From: Ciona savignyi
Taxonomy: Eukaryota > Chordata > Ascidiacea > Phlebobranchia > Cionidae
Length of the DNA stretch: 64,000 bases
Reading direction: 5' to 3'
Assembly: GCA_000149265.1 (NCBI GenBank)
Contig: CH003080.1
Location: forward strand, 129,062 to 193,061
The translations under genes were made by a program, and so were the position numbers. Positions 24,861 through 37,068 of the stretch are shown here, one piece after another. The notes beneath the pieces were generated by a model. It was not told the DNA's origin. It worked only from the letters and a program-made list of their open reading frames with translations, and searched no databases. The stretch's first letter is position 1; each line of letters starts with the position of its first letter.

Positions 24861-27800
24861 TCAGCCAAGAGATTCTTCGGACATTTCACTGTCTGATAAA
24901 TCGTGTTCTACCCTGCCGTTCCTTCGCTCAAGCTGGTCCAACACTGTACCACTTGGTGGGGTTATTGAGCGACCAAATCCACTCGTTAACTGCAGCTCAT
25001 CTTCGAGGAATTGGTTCGGTTCCGCGACTGCGACCTCGCCTTCTGATTGGCCAAGAGTGTTTGTGTTAAACTTAGCGAGCGGGTAGTCAGCTGGCGGAGA
25101 AACAGTCTCCGGACTGCTTTGTTTTGAATTCAAATATTTAAGTCGAGCTTGTCGCAGCAGCTCCATGCGCCTGTCCTTGAGAACTTGCTCACGCTCCTGT
25201 GGCGCCTTGGAAAAGTGGCCACCGATGGTAGGAACACCACTTGATGTAGATTGCACCGATGTAGTTGCCACTGGTGGTGCTGGGGAAGAGGTGCCTGTCA
25301 ATCAACAACATGAGTACTTTATAAACCATTATAAGGTTGCAACAGTTTGTAGGGAAATAAATAAGTATTTTTATTCTGTAAATTGGGAATGGGTAAACTA
25401 AACCCATTCCTTATGAAAAAATCTTGGTGCTATCATAACGCACATCCAGTCATAAGGCAAGATGTAAACCAGCTTCTTGTAAGGCAAAGCACTGAGTAGG
25501 CAACACCAAAAATTAATGCACTAAACATAAAGCAATGTCAGCATCTTATGTGATAGCTTCAAAAAATAGAAAGGGCAGATTGTGGTATGCTGACGAAAAT
25601 TCTGCCCCCTTTTACCACCTTCAAGACACATAAATACTCCCTGTACTATTAATTGGTTAGAACTTGGATTTGCTTCCATACAAATTTATTTTGTATCCAC
25701 AAATCAATACATTGATCTGGTACTTACTTGGGAACGAAGTTGGAGGGCTTGAGAATGGTGGAGGGGTTTGGCCACCGGATGACTCTGGGGAGTTAGGCAC
25801 GATTCGTCTGCGCAGGAAAGTGCCTGTTGCTGTGGAATATCAAACAACATGAAGTAAAGTGGTCTGGCAGGACAAGCTTCGTTTTAAACTTATAAAAGAA
25901 TACTAATCACTGCCCAACAATACAGGTTATTATAACATAAAATATTATACCTTAATGGAATAGGGTAACGATTATTTCAGTAAAGTATGAATATAATGGA
26001 TATATATTTGTCCCGCTATTAAATTTAACTGTGATTAAAATAATGCGTTTTTTAATTTTTCTTAATTTCCCTTGTTTTCTGATGAATAGATCACAATTAA
26101 CTGACTATAGCGGAATCAAATTTTAAAACCATAACACACAATTATTATGTTATATTTTCTGTAAAGTGGTAAACGTGACCTCAATGGGATACAAAATATG
26201 AAAACTACAAAAAATATTTAGCTGTTTTAATCTGCTTGATTTGGATTTCTATAACTTCCTAACAGTTTTACAGCATCCAGTGGCTATTGCATACTTAGTA
26301 ATGGAATACTGAAAGCAAGCGATAGTAACATACTTGTAGATGCAGTTTGAATTTGGAAATTCGATTGATCGTCTTCATTGGTGGGTGGTGGGGTTTGTGG
26401 TAATGTGGAAAGTCTGGGATTGGTTGGAATGGTCACATGACCTTCTAATATGTTATCAGTGGTTGCTTCCACGGAACCAGTAATTTGGAGATCATTTCTT
26501 ATTACTTGCAACGGCACCTATAGATAGATTGGAAAGATAGTTTAATAGAATCTATATAAAAACAATATGGGATCTCAAAATTTCTGATGTTAACAAAATT
26601 TCATCGGGGATAAGTTTTAAGGCATACCTGTGGGAAGATATCATGCACTTCACGGACCATTGTATCAAGTTGGGAGTTTGATGGTTGGTTGGTTGGCATC
26701 CCAGTAGTTGTTGTCACTGGATAAAAATGAGGGAAGTTATTGTACAGAGTGGGTTATCCATGGTTGTCCTTGGTGGACAGAGGTGAAAAAAGGTTAGCCC
26801 CCATCAGCTGGTTTAGTTTGAAATAAATTTAAATCACTCATCACGCAAGCCTTGTTTCGGCATGTGACTGGAAAAGTAGTCTTATGGCGACATGTTCAGT
26901 AAGATGTTTATTTTGATTTTTTTTCCTTTCATGTCTTTGCCTGTGTTGGTTAATCGCCTATTTGCAAGTACAGATAGGCACGCACAAACTACCCCAGTGC
27001 AGTACGCTACAGTTTGGCATATTTCTTTACCAAATTGTTTAACACATTTACATAAAAGTAATTTAAAACTGTGTTAAACAATACCAGTTGCTTATTACTA
27101 GCAACCTTTCGTACAACTCACCCATAGCTTGAGCCCCATGGGGAGACCTCGTCACTTCAACTGAGAAGCTTGGCAACCAGCTGGCGAATCTGGGACCATC
27201 AAAATGCCAGAAATGGTTGCGGTGTTGGACCACTCCAACTGTCGGATTCAGAACGGCTCCTGTTCCGTTTGCTGCAGCAGCTGGGGTGGTAAGTATTACT
27301 TTGTCATTATTTTTAAGTTTTATGATTACAAATTAAAACAATTATTAATATGTCAAAGTGTGTTTCCAAAGTCATGCTCTGGTGGTTTTAAGAAAATCGA
27401 AAAAAAACAGGGCAATCAATCGCTGTAACTGTTTGCCATATATTTGTAATCATGCCAACCTGGTAACATGTTTGTCTTTTTGCATATCTTTTTATGTCTA
27501 ATGCTGTTTACCTAGATAATTATACGTTGGTGTTTAAGATTAACTTTTTTAATGTTTATAAAACCAAATAGAGACAGCAATGGCTTAAAAATACAACACC
27601 TACCTACAGTATCAAATAAATCAGAAAGTATCTAAAATGATATTTTCACGGCATAATATTCTTTGAAAAAGAAGTACTAAATGTACAATGCTATTATAAA
27701 TACATGATGTGCTGTACAATATATAAAGCAAAACAGAGGAAGTCATATATTGTGTCACACTTGTCACTACCAACATGATGTGACTTGCTTACTTGGATCG

Positions 27801-30800
27801 TTCAAACCATCAGGTACTAGCCGGGCTGGCCTATCACGCCGAATAGTGTTCCGAATGTCCAGCTGTTTTCTAAAAACACATTTAATTTTAAATAAAGTAC
27901 CAAAGTTTTTATCTGTACATCTAGATAAAATGTGCATTTTATAATGGATATTAGTTTTATCTCATATATTAAATGCAATAACTTAGTAATATATAATTAT
28001 ATTATGTAATTTGTATCAACAATACGACTCTGGCATATAAATCTTAATTAGCTAAATATGGTGTGTTTAAACCAGTGCTTCTCGATCTTTTTGACCTCGT
28101 GGCGCACCCGAGACCATTTAAAAAACGAACGGGCGCACTTTGCACGAGGAGTCAAAACAATATGCTAAATACCTAAACAATTAAGGAAAAATACTAAATT
28201 ACTGTTTCTTGAGCGCTCTTGCTTTTCGAAAGTTAATGTAGAACTAACGTTACAATGGAAAAGAACAAACTAGACACTAACCATTTAGTAGTTTATGATC
28301 TATGCACACTCTGTCGTAAATTCACGAAATGCAAGTGTGGCGCACCTAGCTAACCCCTGTGGCGCACCAGTGCGCCGCGGCGCACCATTTGAGAAGCACT
28401 GGTTTAAACACATCGCAGAAAAACGTTGCAGAATATTACATTATATCATTTGTAGTATTAAAGTATCAGATTCAAATTTAATAATGTAACCTATCTAGAC
28501 TAAACATTGCATGTACGGCTTGAAACTAAATTTATTTTGCTTTCTAGCATGTTACAGCTTTGACTGATGAACTAATATGTTAGATTTGTCAACTGTAAAG
28601 TTGACATAGCAGTTGTTACATACATGGGCGTCGGAATAGGGGTGCCTCAGGCACCCCAGCAAACAAAACGGGGTGCTTTTAATATCAAAAAGCACCCCTG
28701 TTTTTATCGATTAGCTGAAGAAATATATTCGAAGCGAAAGTTATATATGCGGGGTATTTATGACAGTTAGAAAATCTTATTCGTTTCCTTATTAACTTAA
28801 TTTATTAAGCAAACTTCGCCAAAGGCTGTATGTAAGGATTGTTTGGCCCTGGTCCAACTTGCACCTGCACCCGCTCCTAAAGAGCGACGCGTGTATCTTT
28901 TTGATGACTCGTGCGAACGCGCTCAGCCCACGATAATAATACGAGAGAATAACTAATATTTCTTGAATATATTAAAGTATGCTATCAATTAAAAACTGAA
29001 AGTGAAAGTTGTTTCTAAACTCCATAGTTCACGCATTTTGCATAATTAAAATATCCAGGTTAAAAATTTCGATGATTTATTGTTGTTTATAAGATTTAGT
29101 CTTGTTAAATCCATGCTTATTTTGACGAAATTGTTTTTTTTAAATAATGCTTTTTAGCAGAAGTTTTCACTAGAGCTTGGCGTAATTACGATAATTAAGT
29201 AATTACGCATCTGTCCGTAATTATTCAAACGGGAATTGCACGTCGCTGTAAATACACTTTATAAACAATTTCTTGTTTTGTTCTTATTAAATCAAGTTTA
29301 TTTCTTCATTTTCGTTCGAGTAAAATAGTTCGAAGCACCGGAGGAATAATCACAATCGCGGTAAATACACGTGATCTTGCGCCAATTTATTTATCTGGAA
29401 TCAGCGCGGCAAGATAAAAGGCACGATCTGCGGATTGTTTACTCGTGTATTTGTTTCGTTTCGACTTTTAAGTCTCTGTAGTTAAGTTTACTTGCATTCT
29501 CTTTGTCTACCAGGGCTCGACATACACGCTTGTCCGCCTGTCCGGGACAGGTGATTTATTGCGTGGGACAAGTATTTATTGCGCGGCGCTTGTCCGACGG
29601 GACATGTTAAAAATGCAAACTAAACACTATTTTCGCTCTCCTTTACCGCCGCGTTTATCTCAGAGTTCAAACGGTGTTAAACTAGCACCGTGCGCTAATG
29701 AGATTCGTACTATTTCGTTGTTCGTTTTCCGTTCCTTTTGTTACAACTCGGATTTATTATTTTGAAAAGATGTAACATCTTAAAATTTCGTTACTACCTT
29801 CGTTAGTGCGAATATATGATAGTGACTAACACTCGATCTTTGTGCGAATACGATAAAGACTGATACGCAATCTTCGCATCGGTGATAAGGCTTATAAAAA
29901 CTTTTAGAATTACTCTACAATTACTCTAAAAGTGTGTGAAATAATCATATTTTTTGTCAACGCACAGACAAACTTAAAATAACGCGAATTAAAAATTTTC
30001 ATTGGTAAATTATATTAAAGTCGAACGCGAAGTAAACGTGACATCCCAATCCGGGGTTTTCGTCTCTGCTTCAATTGGTTAGGTAATTCGTAATTGAATT
30101 CTTAATATTATTAAATGATAATAATTACAATTCGAGTGCAACATAAAAAGCCGATTTCGAACGACAGAGTAGTCTATGTACCATCAAAATGCACCCAAAA
30201 ACACGACAATTTTTGTTTCTTTGTTTAAATAACGATGACGTCATAAAAATTACGAAATTACGTAACTGAGCTGGCGTAATTTCGCAATGCAACTTTGATC
30301 AATTACACCCAGCTCTCGTTTTCACAGAACCGGTTTATGCGCTTTAATTCCCCCTCTTTACAAATATAAAAAAAACCTATTTGCAATAAATAAAACAATT
30401 CTGTTTTTATATTTTTTATATATTAATCCCGGATCAGCTGTGGTGGTCTGGGCTTTTAATGTAATATACCCATCCGCTCGTAGTTTTGCTATCATTCTTA
30501 TATCGAGTTAAGCGATTTCTGGTGTAAGATAGGACTATTTGTGCTAATTTGTGTAATATATGCAGTCATCTAAATATCGAAATTCTACCAGGCGAAACAA
30601 CACGGAATTCAAATATTTGGTAGTGGTTACGCGAGAGTTGCAAAAGCTAACCGGTATCTTTAGCAAAGCATAAAAGGATTGTTTTGTCCTGGTCCAACTT
30701 GCACCTGGTGGAAAATAGTAGACGGGTGTATCTTTTTAATGACTGGGCGAAATCGCTGATAAAACATTTTTTTCAATATATATCGTAAAGTTCCGCTATT

Positions 30801-33800
30801 AGTTAAAGAAAGTAAGTAAAACTCAGAGAATTAAAGTTTTAAGTCTAGTTGTTATAGTAAGCGTCAGAACTGTAAAAAATCTCTTAACCGGGAAGATATA
30901 CCCGTCCGGATTAAAACCACAGGTCCGGTTTATTACAACACAACTGAAGAGACACCGTCTGTGTGCAAATTTATGCGCTCGGTTTGCATACTTCTAAGGC
31001 AATTCGGCCTTCGTTACTCGCATAAAATAAATAATGGTTATATAAAAACGGGGGCGGTAGGGATGCATTTGAAATCGCATAATAATGCATTTCCGTTTTG
31101 AATTCTAAATAGCATTTTTTTATTATAAATTTAGTGAAGCCGGGCAAACAGGTGTGAGCTACGAAGTTTATTACTTTCTGTCCTGAACTAATAGCTGACC
31201 TTGCGACAAAATAATAGTTTATTCCTTTTTATTATTACCGTGAGCTCAGCGCATTCCCACGTGTCATCAAAAAGATACATAAGTCTGCTCTTTTAAACAA
31301 AGATTAGGCTATTCGAATTATTATTTAAATTGGAGTTGGTGTTAGTTCAAGGGTTTAGATTAGTGTTTAGGGCAGGGTTGGAATGATTTTCCATAGTTTT
31401 AGTAAGCAGTTTTCCGCCTTTCTACTTTCCCTTCTTTCTACTTTCCCTTCTTTAAAATTTAATAATGTAACCTATCTAGACTAAACATTGCATGTACGGC
31501 TTGAAACTAAATTTATTTTGCTTTCTAGCATGTTACAGCTTTGACTGATGAACTAATATGTTAGATTTGTCAACTGTAAAGTTGACATAGCAGTTGTTAC
31601 ATTTCTTACATATGCATATTACCTGCAGGTTGGGCAGGTGGTATCTTGTTCAAGCCACGAGCGTAAACACGCTGAATGGAAGAAATGTCCGCACGGAAGC
31701 TTCCGGGCATTTTCCATCGGTTCCCAGCATATTGCACACTGATCCTCTATAACATGGAAAAAATGTAAACAATAAATTTTAATGATCACTTGTGTTATGT
31801 CATCACCAACATGAAAAAGGCTATTTAAAATATTACCGTCCACAAATAAAATTAGCTATATTTCAAACAAGACCCAGATAAGTCTATATGCAGAAAACCG
31901 ACATTACTAATTCGTCTTAGTTTCCCAGCGTTCCATCTACTGATACAAAGTATGCAATAAATGGTTAAATATTAATCAACAACCTTGAGCCTCAATCTCT
32001 TCCCTACTCGCTTGTGGGAACTGAGCCTCCATGTTGGCCACCACTCTGCGGTAGTTTTTGTGCCGCAGAAGTCGCTTTTGAATCTCAGAGAAAATATATC
32101 TCAGCTGCAAAATTAATGTTTAAAATAAGTGTGTGTACTAAATTTATATAAAAAGAAAAAACCACCAATTTTTACACATCTGACATTTACAAAAAATATT
32201 TTACAATACTTTAAACTATGAATGTCCAACATTTTATTGTAGTGGGCCGCATTGTCACTTGAAACAATTCAATGGGCAGCAAAACCTATTCAATTTCAAA
32301 AAAAAAATGGTACATGAAGAAACAATTAAAAATCATTAATGTATAAGTATAATCCTGTATTTCTGTTGCTCCCATGCTTATAGCCTGCTACTACTGCGCC
32401 CCTAAAAGCTGACTGATACATTTTAATTACGCTAAGATTTAAATGTCAAAATACTACTTAGAGGTAAAAATGACTAGGTTGGACATCCCTGCTTTAAACT
32501 CTTATCAATTATAGTCAAATATCAATAAAAACAATTCAACAAATAAGAAAAGACTTGTGCTTGTTCCTACCTGCATACAAATGACGAGACTTGCCATGGA
32601 GAGCCAGATATTGCCGGAGAAGAGCATATGCAGGTGATGCAGGAAGTTGGTGGAGAGTGTTAGTAGTTCCATGAACAAGTCGACATGGTAGACCAAGGTG
32701 GCTTTGCGCTCCCACAAATCCTCATGCTGGATGTCGTACAAGTGGATGCCATATCTGGAGACAAGTGTTGTTCATTTAAAGGTGGAAAATTCTGGGAAAA
32801 AAGAAAACTCTTTTGAGGTGGGAAATCTGTTTTGAGGAATTTACTCAAAACATTTTGTTATTTAAATCATGCCGAAAATTGACTTTTTACCCAAAGTTTT
32901 AAATGGTTGCATCATCCCTTCATTATGACCAATGGATGGAAAGTCTTGGGCGCATATACAAACATAAAGAGCGATAAAAACTTTTTTACAAAAATGGGAA
33001 AGTTACTAATAAAACATAAATTAATTGTTATTTGCAAACTGTTGACAATGTTATTGTAAACTGTCCCAAACTTGTAGTACATAAGCTGTATTATAGTTAA
33101 AGAAAAGAAACGCTTACACTTTCTTTTTTATCGCATGCGAATCATGTGGAATAGCCTTTTTAAAACAACAATGTTTATGAAATTGGAAGGAAGTAAAGAA
33201 ATACATCAATTTCAGACTTCAGTCATCTATCTAACATGATCTGTTGAAACTAAACTGTGTGCTTCATATTATCAGCACTGAAGCTCTGTGTAATTAGACT
33301 TAAATGAGTTGTGTTAAAACAATTAACCGTCATCGGTCTCTGTCACGACAATTAAATTAATAAACTAGCTGATGATTTGGACAATAGAGTTTGATGTTAT
33401 TTAATAACAGTGAACGTTAATATTATTCTATTTTTCGTATTTGGTTGGATAAAGGCTTTAACTAACTAATCATTGCCAAAAATATTAAGTGGATAAAAAT
33501 CTAAAAGTGGGATTTAGTTATAAAAAGTTTATGTAAATGAAATTCGTTTGTTATTATATTAGCCAGCTTAATCAAACAGAAGATGACTGTTATAATTTTA
33601 AAACATTCAAAAATAAAGCAGACCACCAGTATTTATAGTTTAATTACTCACACACCAATTACCTCATAATAACATGTAGTGCCTTCGTGGTGACAATAAC
33701 GCACTCTGCGAGCATAAATGTCATGGAGTGCATGTCACTGTAAGATGTCCGACTCGTATGAAACATCAGCGAACTTGTCAGACAGGATACCGTCAGTAAG

Positions 33801-36410
33801 AGGCAACATGATATGATGAAGACAAGCAATCCAAGAACCTGTTGCATGAAATTGCCATAAATATTTAACACAGTCTATATATAATCTATTTATAACTTAA
33901 TTTATAATCTATTTATAACTTATACAAAAGCAAGTAATCTTAAAATATATATACATTATGTCTCTATATTAAATGTTAATGAGACAAATAATTGGAATTC
34001 AAACACCATTGAGTTGCATTGAGTTGCAACAGAGATTGCATCCTCTGTGAAAAGACATGTTAACATTGCCTTCTGCCATACAATTTTAATCATATTTTGC
34101 CTGATTTCTTGATTATACATATTTTATTCGAATAAATGTACATTGCCTAGAAATTAGTTAGTAAATGACGACATAGGCTGAAAGAAAAGTTACTTACTTT
34201 CCAGTGATAATACATTGGTGTGTTTGGAGAGAAGGACAGATATTCAAAACGATCTTTGCAAAGTTTAGTGAGCAATAGAAGGAAAGCAATGCAGGTGAAC
34301 CATGACATCCAAACCAGCACTTCGTTTAGAGACTGAACATTCATCACACCAAATATGAATATGAACTTATAGAAGACGAAGTTCCAAAACTTATCCTGGG
34401 AAATAATGAATATACTCGAATTATCGAATATGTTTTATATTATTAAGTATGACACAATAAATCATGGTGGACGCTTTGATAACAACAAAAAATGTAAAAG
34501 GCTGTATCTTAAGAAATCCAGTATGGGCTACTTAATTATTAATAAAATTAATCAAACAATTAACTCTACATCAAGAATCAAGATAACTGCATTGTCTTAC
34601 CCTCATGTGCTGGTACTCTATTGAACGTAATTTTCCAAAGACAATTTTTTGTATGATTTGAACAATTATCGCAAGTAAGCAGTAAGTTGCATTTACTGCA
34701 AGCACCAAGCAAACTGGTTCATCCATCATTAAGAGCAAAATGCCTGCAATTAAAATAAATTGAACTTGGTAAATACAAAACGCAGACACGGTACCGGTAC
34801 ATATTTATATATAATTGGTTTTATAGGTTAACCGACAAAATATACATTAGCCTAGTCTACTACTACTTTTTTATAATGGTTCATGAAATTTATTTTCGCC
34901 TATATCTTGATCTTATATAAACTAGTGTCTGGCATTATTGAGAAAATACAAAATATAAACTTTTCTTTTGTTTAAAAGTGTTGCATTCCATCTACTATGT
35001 GATACAGTATATAAAAATGTAAGCACAGCAAGTAAAAAAATAGCTGCATTACACACAGTTCAGTCGTCGTTCTCATATTATCCCTGTATTTGCCCTTCAA
35101 TTGCAATAATGCGCTTACAAAAATATACATTCATATGGAAAGTAATGCAACATACTTATAACCCTAGTCATACAGAGCTGAAAAAAGATCAGACATTTAT
35201 CACCTTTATAATATATCTAGGGTTAATGGGTTATACAAATATGTAAGAGTTTAAATACAATGTCCTAATTTTATCATACCGTATGCATGACTGTATTCTC
35301 CCATTTCTATTGCTTTTGCAATTTCAGACCCAATGTATGGGTGTTCTTCATCATATACTTTACGCTTTACGGACAATGTAATTGACGACTCCGGAACTTT
35401 TTCTGAATTTGAATCGCGTTTCGGGTAACTCCACACATGAACATCTTTATCTGGTGCAGAAGTTAAAATAAAAGATGAAAACATTAAATTTTGGTTTATA
35501 AAAGTGGGCTATATGTATATATAAATTGCACTTAAATAAATAAGATTATGGATGTTTGAAGTGGAATAATAGACTATTCTAAAATCATCCTATAAGACGG
35601 TAGTATATGCGTATATCAAGTTTCAAAATCTTTTCCAACATACTTTTTGAAATAAAACAAAATGTATTTTAAATACTAGGACATGTTTATTTAAATGGGG
35701 AAAGCTGTCTCAAAAGGCTTTAAGTTAACAGATCAACAAAAAAACTTGTAACTCTACACAAAGTATTTTTAAATAATAGTCAACATAGTTTGGTGTTACT
35801 TTAAATTCAGGAAAAGCACATTACTGCACCAAAACTAAAGTCTTTGTTTTAGTGACACAGAATGGTTCCGCTAAAACAAAAACAATTGGCTTACAGTAAT
35901 AAAAATAAAGGCAATAAGTTTAATTAATTTACCAGACATTCTCCACAGTTTAGATTTCAGTTTAAACAGAAAATAAAACATAATTGAGAGTCTTAGTTTA
36001 CATGTTTTGTTTTTTTGTTGTCATTTTAATTTGGTTTAAAATTTGCGATAAAGACAGCGATTTTATTTCCAGACATTTAAACCCTCAACCAAGTTTTTCT
36101 TCATATTGCTTTACTTACATATTTGTTCAACATCTTTCAAATTTTCTTCTTTTAAATTACCATGATCAGTATCTGCATTTTGGTTGTTAATTGTGGTATC
36201 AACTGTCTTTAAGCCATCAATTGTATTATCTAGTTGGCTATTAGAATCTTCTGGTTTAATAATAGGTTTTGGGTTCAAATAGTTTTCTCTTTCTTCCAGC
36301 AGAGTAGTGTGAGCCCACAATACTGAAAGTGCAAGCAGAGTCAAACTTGCAGTTGTATAAACCGAAATACTTGGAATTGGAAATCTTCGAAATATTATGA
36401 TCGCTGGCAT
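24861..36410 (-). CDS. AMFR: AMFR/gp78-type ER membrane RING ubiquitin ligase, complete, 14 exons
   Basis: Coding exons are 36410-36119, 35450-35280, 34743-34601, 34395-34198, 33838-33663, 32754-32571, 32104-31984, 31746-31623, 27869-27793, 27280-27122, 26716-26628, 26517-26334, 25829-25728 and 25294-24861: 2454 bases, 817 aa, phases consistent. The N terminus MPAIIIFRRFPIPSISVYT and first membrane segment match gp78. A multi-pass bundle follows with the very conserved LCKDRFEYLSFSPNTPM and FSGNIWLSMASLVICMQ. The RING-H2 domain (~430-468) reads CAICWEPM, LPCGHFFHSACL, CPTC. HFDGPRFASWLPSFSVEV precedes a CUE ubiquitin-binding domain (~568-605, ATTDNILEGHV). A Ube2g2-binding G2BR lies at ~700-730 (FSKAPQEREQVL, LLRQARLKYLNSK). 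gp78 drives ERAD with Ube2g2 and p97. The C-terminal p97-binding VIM of vertebrates is not visible. The loop after TM1 is longer than in vertebrates. Intron 8 is 3.75 kb and full of transposons. Exons 1-2 are repeated at 42077-43190. Confidence 0.93.
28073..28401. mobile_element. Non-autonomous hAT element with 8-bp target duplication
   Basis: Terminal inverted repeats start CAGTGCTTCTC and end GAGAAGCACTG, continuing inward through GTGGCGCACC-like arms on both sides. The flanks are a perfect 8-base direct repeat, GTTTAAAC, at 28065-28072 and 28402-28409. The 329-base body has no transposase. It lies in AMFR intron 8. The intact target duplication and matching ends suggest a fairly recent insertion by a hAT transposase supplied from elsewhere. 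Confidence 0.88.
28474..28621. repeat. 148-bp direct repeat, left copy
   Basis: By reading, this stretch is identical to 31455-31602. It contains ACCTATCTAGACTAAAC, GTACGGCTTGAAAC and a small hairpin-like TCAACTGTAAAGTTGACATA. The two copies bracket 2833 bases of transposon-like sequence in AMFR intron 8. It is far longer than any target duplication, so either a local duplication or an assembly overlap. Confidence 0.85.
28891..28941 (+). repeat. Inverted repeat arm (left), paired with 31229-31279
   Basis: GTGTATCTTTTTGATGAC, then GCGCT.AGC, then AATAATA are found here and, reverse-complemented with a few changes, at 31229-31279. The arms would be about 2.3 kb apart, which fits the subterminal arms of a decayed DNA transposon that was later hit by the nested hAT element. 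Confidence 0.6.
29171..30317. mobile_element. Nested non-autonomous hAT element, 1.15 kb, with 8-bp target duplication
   Basis: The left end is TAGAGCTTGGCGTAATTACG and the right end, read inward, is GAGAGCTGGGTGTAATTGAT; these are related inverted termini. The flanks are a perfect 8-base duplication, GTTTTCAC, at 29163-29170 and 30318-30325. Both ends are rich in subterminal GTAATTACG-type motifs, including AATTACGAAATTACGTAA near the right end, likely transposase binding repeats. The interior has no recognisable transposase. It sits inside the older insert at 28622-31454. Confidence 0.83.
31229..31279 (-). repeat. Inverted repeat arm (right), paired with 28891-28941
   Basis: This is the reverse-complement partner of the left arm, with ATGTATCTTTTTGATGACAC read on the minus strand. 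See the left arm for the comparison. Confidence 0.6.
31455..31602. repeat. 148-bp direct repeat, right copy
   Basis: Second copy of the 28474-28621 sequence, ending 20 bases from the RING exon of AMFR. No difference from the left copy was found on reading through both. Confidence 0.85.
32217..32491. mobile_element. Non-autonomous hAT element, 275 bp, in AMFR intron 6
   Basis: The ends are TATGAATGTCCAAC and, read inward from the right, CAGGGATGTCCAAC, the latter being the usual terminus of this hAT group. A perfect 8-base target duplication, CTTTAAAC, lies at 32209-32216 and 32492-32499. The first bases of the left end have drifted. The interior carries GTGGGCCGCATT and is non-coding. Confidence 0.85.
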
Positions 36411-36921
36411 AATAGTAAACTTTTTCAGATTTATTACCAAATGGAATCGCTTTTTCTATCAATTCCCTGAAACAGAGGAACAGGTAAGATAGTCTAGGGA
36501 AAGTTTGTCTTTTATCTATAGCAATATCATAATTTGCTACATTCAAACAGAACCAGTCCTTAAAAATTTTCCAATGCGCCTCTAATTGTCACTCTTTGTA
36601 CATACTTGTCACTCTTTGTACATACCTAAATAAATGATAAATTCAGTTGGGTATAAGTTTTAGGGTACTGGTAATGACTTTTTTCTTTATAAATTAAAAA
36701 TAACCTTCTGGGTAAAGAAAACTCTCAAGCTTGTGTTCAGTGTCGGACATAGTTGTACTTTTACTTGTTAAGTCAGAAAAATAACATAAAATAAACCATA
36801 TATACAAATTGGACTTAGCTGTATAAATTAAAGGGGTACATACATATCTATGTTGGCACTCAAAATTCTGAGGTAGAGAACGATTATATGATTGAGCATA
36901 GCATTTAGAGCACATTGTCTT

Positions 36922-37068
36922 AACCCAGATTAATGGTTTTTACTAAATCTTAAGGAACATCTAAACAAAAAACAATACAATAACCTGACAATGGGTGCGA
37001 GGTAATCTGACGATTGCCTGTGTAATAACTTTCCCACATTTTCGAATTCAAATGGATAAAACATGATC
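36922..37068 (+). repeat. SINE-like 3' fragment (copy E), also at 43702-43848
   Basis: It contains the 3' part of the family only: CCCAGATTAATGG, ACTAAATCTTAAGGAAC, AATAACCTGACAATGGG, GCGAGGTAATCTGACGAT and GGATAAAACATGA. The tRNA-like head is missing. The same fragment is in both copies of the duplicated segment, so it predates their divergence. Confidence 0.5.

Larger units (their letters stand above)
28622..31454. mobile_element. Transposon-rich 2.8-kb insert between the 148-bp repeats
   Basis: The left end reads GGGCGTCGGAATAGGGGTGC, like the termini of some hAT-type elements. The right end is a pyrimidine tract with TTTCTACTTTCCCTTC repeated twice (31418-31452). Inside are inverted arms at 28891-28941 and 31229-31279 (GTGTATCTTTTTGATGAC and its complement), a third related unit in direct orientation near 30668-30760 (CCTGGTCCAACTTGCACCTG shared with 28850), and a nested hAT element at 29171-30317. 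No transposase frame is visible. The parent superfamily is uncertain. Confidence 0.55.

Noticed and set aside
29559-29765. + strand 68-codon frame in AMFR intron 8
   Set aside because: It lies wholly inside the non-autonomous hAT element and resembles no transposase.
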